This document shows positions 19,895 to 21,323 of a stretch of DNA of 21,323 bases, piece by piece (the first letter of the stretch is position 1; each line of letters opens with the position of its first letter). The position numbers were made by a program, and so were the translations under genes. The DNA comes from Parcubacteria group bacterium GW2011_GWB1_42_6 (lineage in GTDB: Bacteria; Patescibacteriota; Minisyncoccia; Portnoybacterales; GWB1-42-6). Location of the stretch: the NCBI GenBank assembly GCA_000997475.1, contig LCEC01000003.1, positions 1-21,323 of the forward strand. Reading direction: 5' to 3'. Below the pieces are notes generated by a model. That model saw nothing but the letters and a program-made list of their open reading frames with translations, was not told the DNA's origin and did not search any database.

Positions 19895-20860
19895 TTATTG
19901 CGTTTTTGCCTGAATTATATTTTTGACCGCGTTTACCGGAATAGAAAAACCTATGCTTTGAGAACCAATAACAGTGGCCACATTTATTCCAACAACTTTT
20001 CCGTTCAAATCAACCAAAGGCCCGCCGGAGTTTCCCGAATTAATAGCCGCGTCGGTTTGAATCACATTTTCCAATCTTTCAACCTGATTGCCGTTTGAAG
20101 CCTCAATATTTCGATTGAGTCCGGAAATTACGCCAACCGAAACCGAATTGGAATATTCGCCCAAAGCGTTGCCCACCGCAAAAACCGATTGGCCAAGCTT
20201 CAAGGAATCCGAATCGCCAAACTCAACCGGTTTGTATTCGCCTGATATTTTTAAAAGCGCGATATCATTTTTTTCATCGCGATAAACAACTTGCGCTTCT
20301 TGCTGGCTTCCATTGGAAAGCAAAATAGTGTAATGGGCTTGCGTGTCCCGGGCCACGTGGCGATTAGTGAGGATATAACCGAATCTTCCGACGATAAAAC
20401 CCGTCCCCGCTCCCACTTTTTGAGTTTCAAATCCTTTTTGCTGATATTGGGGAATTCTGATGCCTGAATCTTTAAAAAACGGATCGCTGCCAAACGGATT
20501 CACATAAACAACCTCGAGTTTTGGGACATCTTTCGTTATAACAATAGAAACCACCGAGGAAGCTATTTTTTGCACTGCCGCGGTTAAAAGTTCTTCTTGC
20601 GATTTTTCATGAATAATTTCCCTCCTGACCGTTTCTTGTTGAGCAATCTGCTTGTCAGCCGCCACAATTTCCAGTTTTTGCGAGAGAGAAGCGACTTTTT
20701 CATTTAGAAGATTGATTTCATCGCTTTTTTTCTCCGCGTTCGCGTTTAAATTTTCCAATTTGCCCGAAACCGAATAAATCCAAAAAGAAAAAGCTCCGAC
20801 TACAATCAGAATTAAAATTATCTTGTTTATTCTGTTCATAATCAGGCTGCGTTTAAGCAT
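19895..20860 (-). CDS. Membrane-anchored trypsin-like (HtrA/DegP, S1C) serine protease without PDZ
   Basis: This 321-aa protease probably acts outside the cytoplasmic membrane on damaged proteins. It has an N-terminal membrane helix (about 14-30) and a coiled-coil stretch with heptads (about 35-75), then the chymotrypsin-fold domain. The triad is His168 (LTNRHVA), Asp199 (NDIALL) and Ser278 (NSGNSGGPL). The chain ends with SIGFSIPVNAVKNIIQ, just where a PDZ domain usually begins, so none is present. Start choice is uncertain: a TTGAAG/TAAAAT promoter (20870-20899) puts transcription start near 20863, making the ATG at 20860 almost leaderless; 20839 (MNRINKII) is a good alternative, and 20869 would lie upstream of the transcript. 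Confidence 0.93.
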   Translation of the reverse strand: MLKRSLIMNRINKIILILIVVGAFSFWIYSVSGKLENLNANAEKKSDEINLLNEKVASLSQKLEIVAADKQIAQQETVRREIIHEKSQEELLTAAVQKIASSVVSIVITKDVPKLEVVYVNPFGSDPFFKDSGIRIPQYQQKGFETQKVGAGTGFIVGRFGYILTNRHVARDTQAHYTILLSNGSQQEAQVVYRDEKNDIALLKISGEYKPVEFGDSDSLKLGQSVFAVGNALGEYSNSVSVGVISGLNRNIEASNGNQVERLENVIQTDAAINSGNSGGPLVDLNGKVVGINVATVIGSQSIGFSIPVNAVKNIIQAKTQ

Positions 20861-20869
20861 TCCAGACAT

Positions 20870-20899
20870 ATTTTACCAAAAAACAGCCAAGCTCTTCAA
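20870..20899 (-). promoter_or_regulatory. Promoter of the HtrA-type protease gene
   Basis: On the minus strand TTGAAG (20894-20899), 18 nt, then TAAAAT (20870-20875). Its closeness to the coding start suggests a very short leader. Confidence 0.5.
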
Positions 20900-20913
20900 G
20901 CAAATAAAAATCT

Positions 20914-21142
20914 TCAAAGCAAATCATCGGGCGTTTCAATAAATCCCGGATCGCTCGGCAAAGAAAAAATCGTCGCCGCGGGAAAAGAAGTCGGATCGGC
21001 CGGCGAAGAAATAAAAGGCGTTGGTTGGGAGGTTAATCGGTTTTTTGATGATATAATCTTGAAAAAACCAAAAATAGGCCAAGATTGCCGCCGCCACCAA
21101 AAAAATTAATCCTCCAATAATAAATAAGGCGTCTTTCAGCAT
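20914..21142 (-). pseudogene. Small single-TM protein gene with apparent frameshift in an A6 run
   Basis: From the ATG at 21142 the frame encodes a membrane helix (LFIIGGLIFLVAAAILAYFWFF) and then, after six A (plus-strand T6 at 21041-21046), a Phe-rich tail FYFFAGRSDFFSRGDDFFF ending at 20936. The +1 frame after the A-run instead reads SQPTPFISSPADPTSFPAAT then FSLPSDPGFIETPDDLL, ending TGA at 20914. That is a typical Pro/Ser/Thr linker with an acidic tail. I therefore think the native product is about 76 aa and that one extra base sits in the A-run. Sequencing error, pseudogene or slippage are all possible. The function is unknown. Confidence 0.65.
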
Positions 21143-21191
21143 AAATCCATTCTGCGATTTAATTCAAATTCAATCAAGCCAAAATTTTTAT

Positions 21192-21228
21192 TAAAAAACG
21201 CCCCGATTTTTTTTCAGAGCGTTTGCGA
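21192..21228 (-). terminator. Terminator overlapping the 3' end of the partial gene
   Basis: In minus sense AACGCTC pairs with GGGCGTT through an A-rich loop and is followed by TTTTTAAT. The stem starts within the last codons of the partial gene. Confidence 0.65.
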
Positions 21229-21323
21229 TCTCAAGCCGAAAATTTCGTCTTTTTCCGCTCCTTTCCAATCACCGTTATAAGCGGCTTCCAGAATTTGAAC
21301 AATCTGCTCAAATTCTTTTTTCT
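21214..21323 (-). CDS. Partial hypothetical protein (C-terminal end)
   Basis: The C-terminal 35-36 residues of a protein running off the window edge are visible, beginning KKEFEQIVQILEAAYNGDWK, then GAEKDEIFGLRSQTL, with a TGA at 21214-21216. The composition and even codon pattern look like genuine coding sequence: an amphipathic helix followed by a short tail. The family cannot be told from this fragment. A terminator overlaps its stop. Confidence 0.6.
   Translation of the reverse strand, partial: KKEFEQIVQILEAAYNGDWKGAEKDEIFGLRSQTL

Noticed and set aside
21041..21050. Programmed -1 frameshift heptamer at AAAAAAC
   Set aside because: The phase is wrong: the needed shift is +1, and the zero frame reads AAA AAA CCG, so a standard -1 slippery site does not join the two frames.

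Overview
The window looks like a chromosomal piece from a Patescibacteria (Candidate Phyla Radiation) bacterium, probably Parcubacteria-like. The evidence is a 23S rRNA gene broken by group I introns carrying LAGLIDADG homing endonucleases, a DUF5679 zinc-ribbon protein typical of that radiation, a free-standing MetRS beta-type tRNA-binding protein, many short one-domain genes, short or absent 5' leaders, and AT-rich spacers packed with palindromic repeats. This placement rests on gene content and sequence style; I could not run a phylogeny.

Region 1 (1-6976, minus strand) is a 23S-5S rRNA operon with no 16S beside it. A TTGACA/TAGAAT promoter lies 370 nt upstream of the 23S. Between them is a structured leader with an intrinsic terminator and a possible competing antiterminator. 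The 23S gene spans about 6.05 kb because it holds three group I introns, at about E. coli positions 1917, 2262 and 2593, and at least four other expansions closed by long stems. Intron L2593 encodes a close I-CreI relative. The L2262 intron encodes a two-motif LAGLIDADG protein whose stop codon lies in the 3' rRNA exon. The L1917 intron carries a homing endonuclease killed by a TAA exactly at the catalytic acidic residue.

Region 2 (6977-10860, minus strand) holds short poorly known genes: a two-gene operon of unknown function with a consensus promoter, an SdpI-family membrane protein, a lineage-type hypothetical protein, a two-TM protein and the DUF5679 zinc ribbon from an apparently leaderless promoter. 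Region 3 (10865-13600) has a PPC/DUF296 protein, the MetRS-beta-like protein and rlmN, which contains two palindromic repeats inserted in frame. It also has the only plus-strand gene, a small Cys-containing protein with its own promoter and Shine-Dalgarno.

Region 4 (13605-21323, minus strand) carries a Gmad2-GerMN surface protein, a possible GAF-like protein, a patatin-like phospholipase overlapping an AlkD-like DNA alkylation repair gene, DUF167, a PEBP/YbhB protein, Fe/Mn superoxide dismutase, DUF378, GlsB/YeaQ, DUF1059, a possible small RNA, a membrane-anchored HtrA-type protease without PDZ, a small membrane protein gene with an apparent homopolymer frameshift, and the 3' end of one more gene. 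Several of these (SOD, AlkD, GlsB, HtrA) fit stress and damage handling.

Intergenic DNA is dominated by palindromic repeats: a bipartite CCTCCCC...GGGGAGG family, GTCATTCCCGC-type, GTCATTGCGAGG-type, ACGGAT-type and AT-rich TTCCAATTT-type. The same kinds of sequence also appear inside rlmN, inside 23S expansion segments, in the 23S-5S spacer and at the 3' end of sod, so repeat invasion of genes is a theme of this locus.
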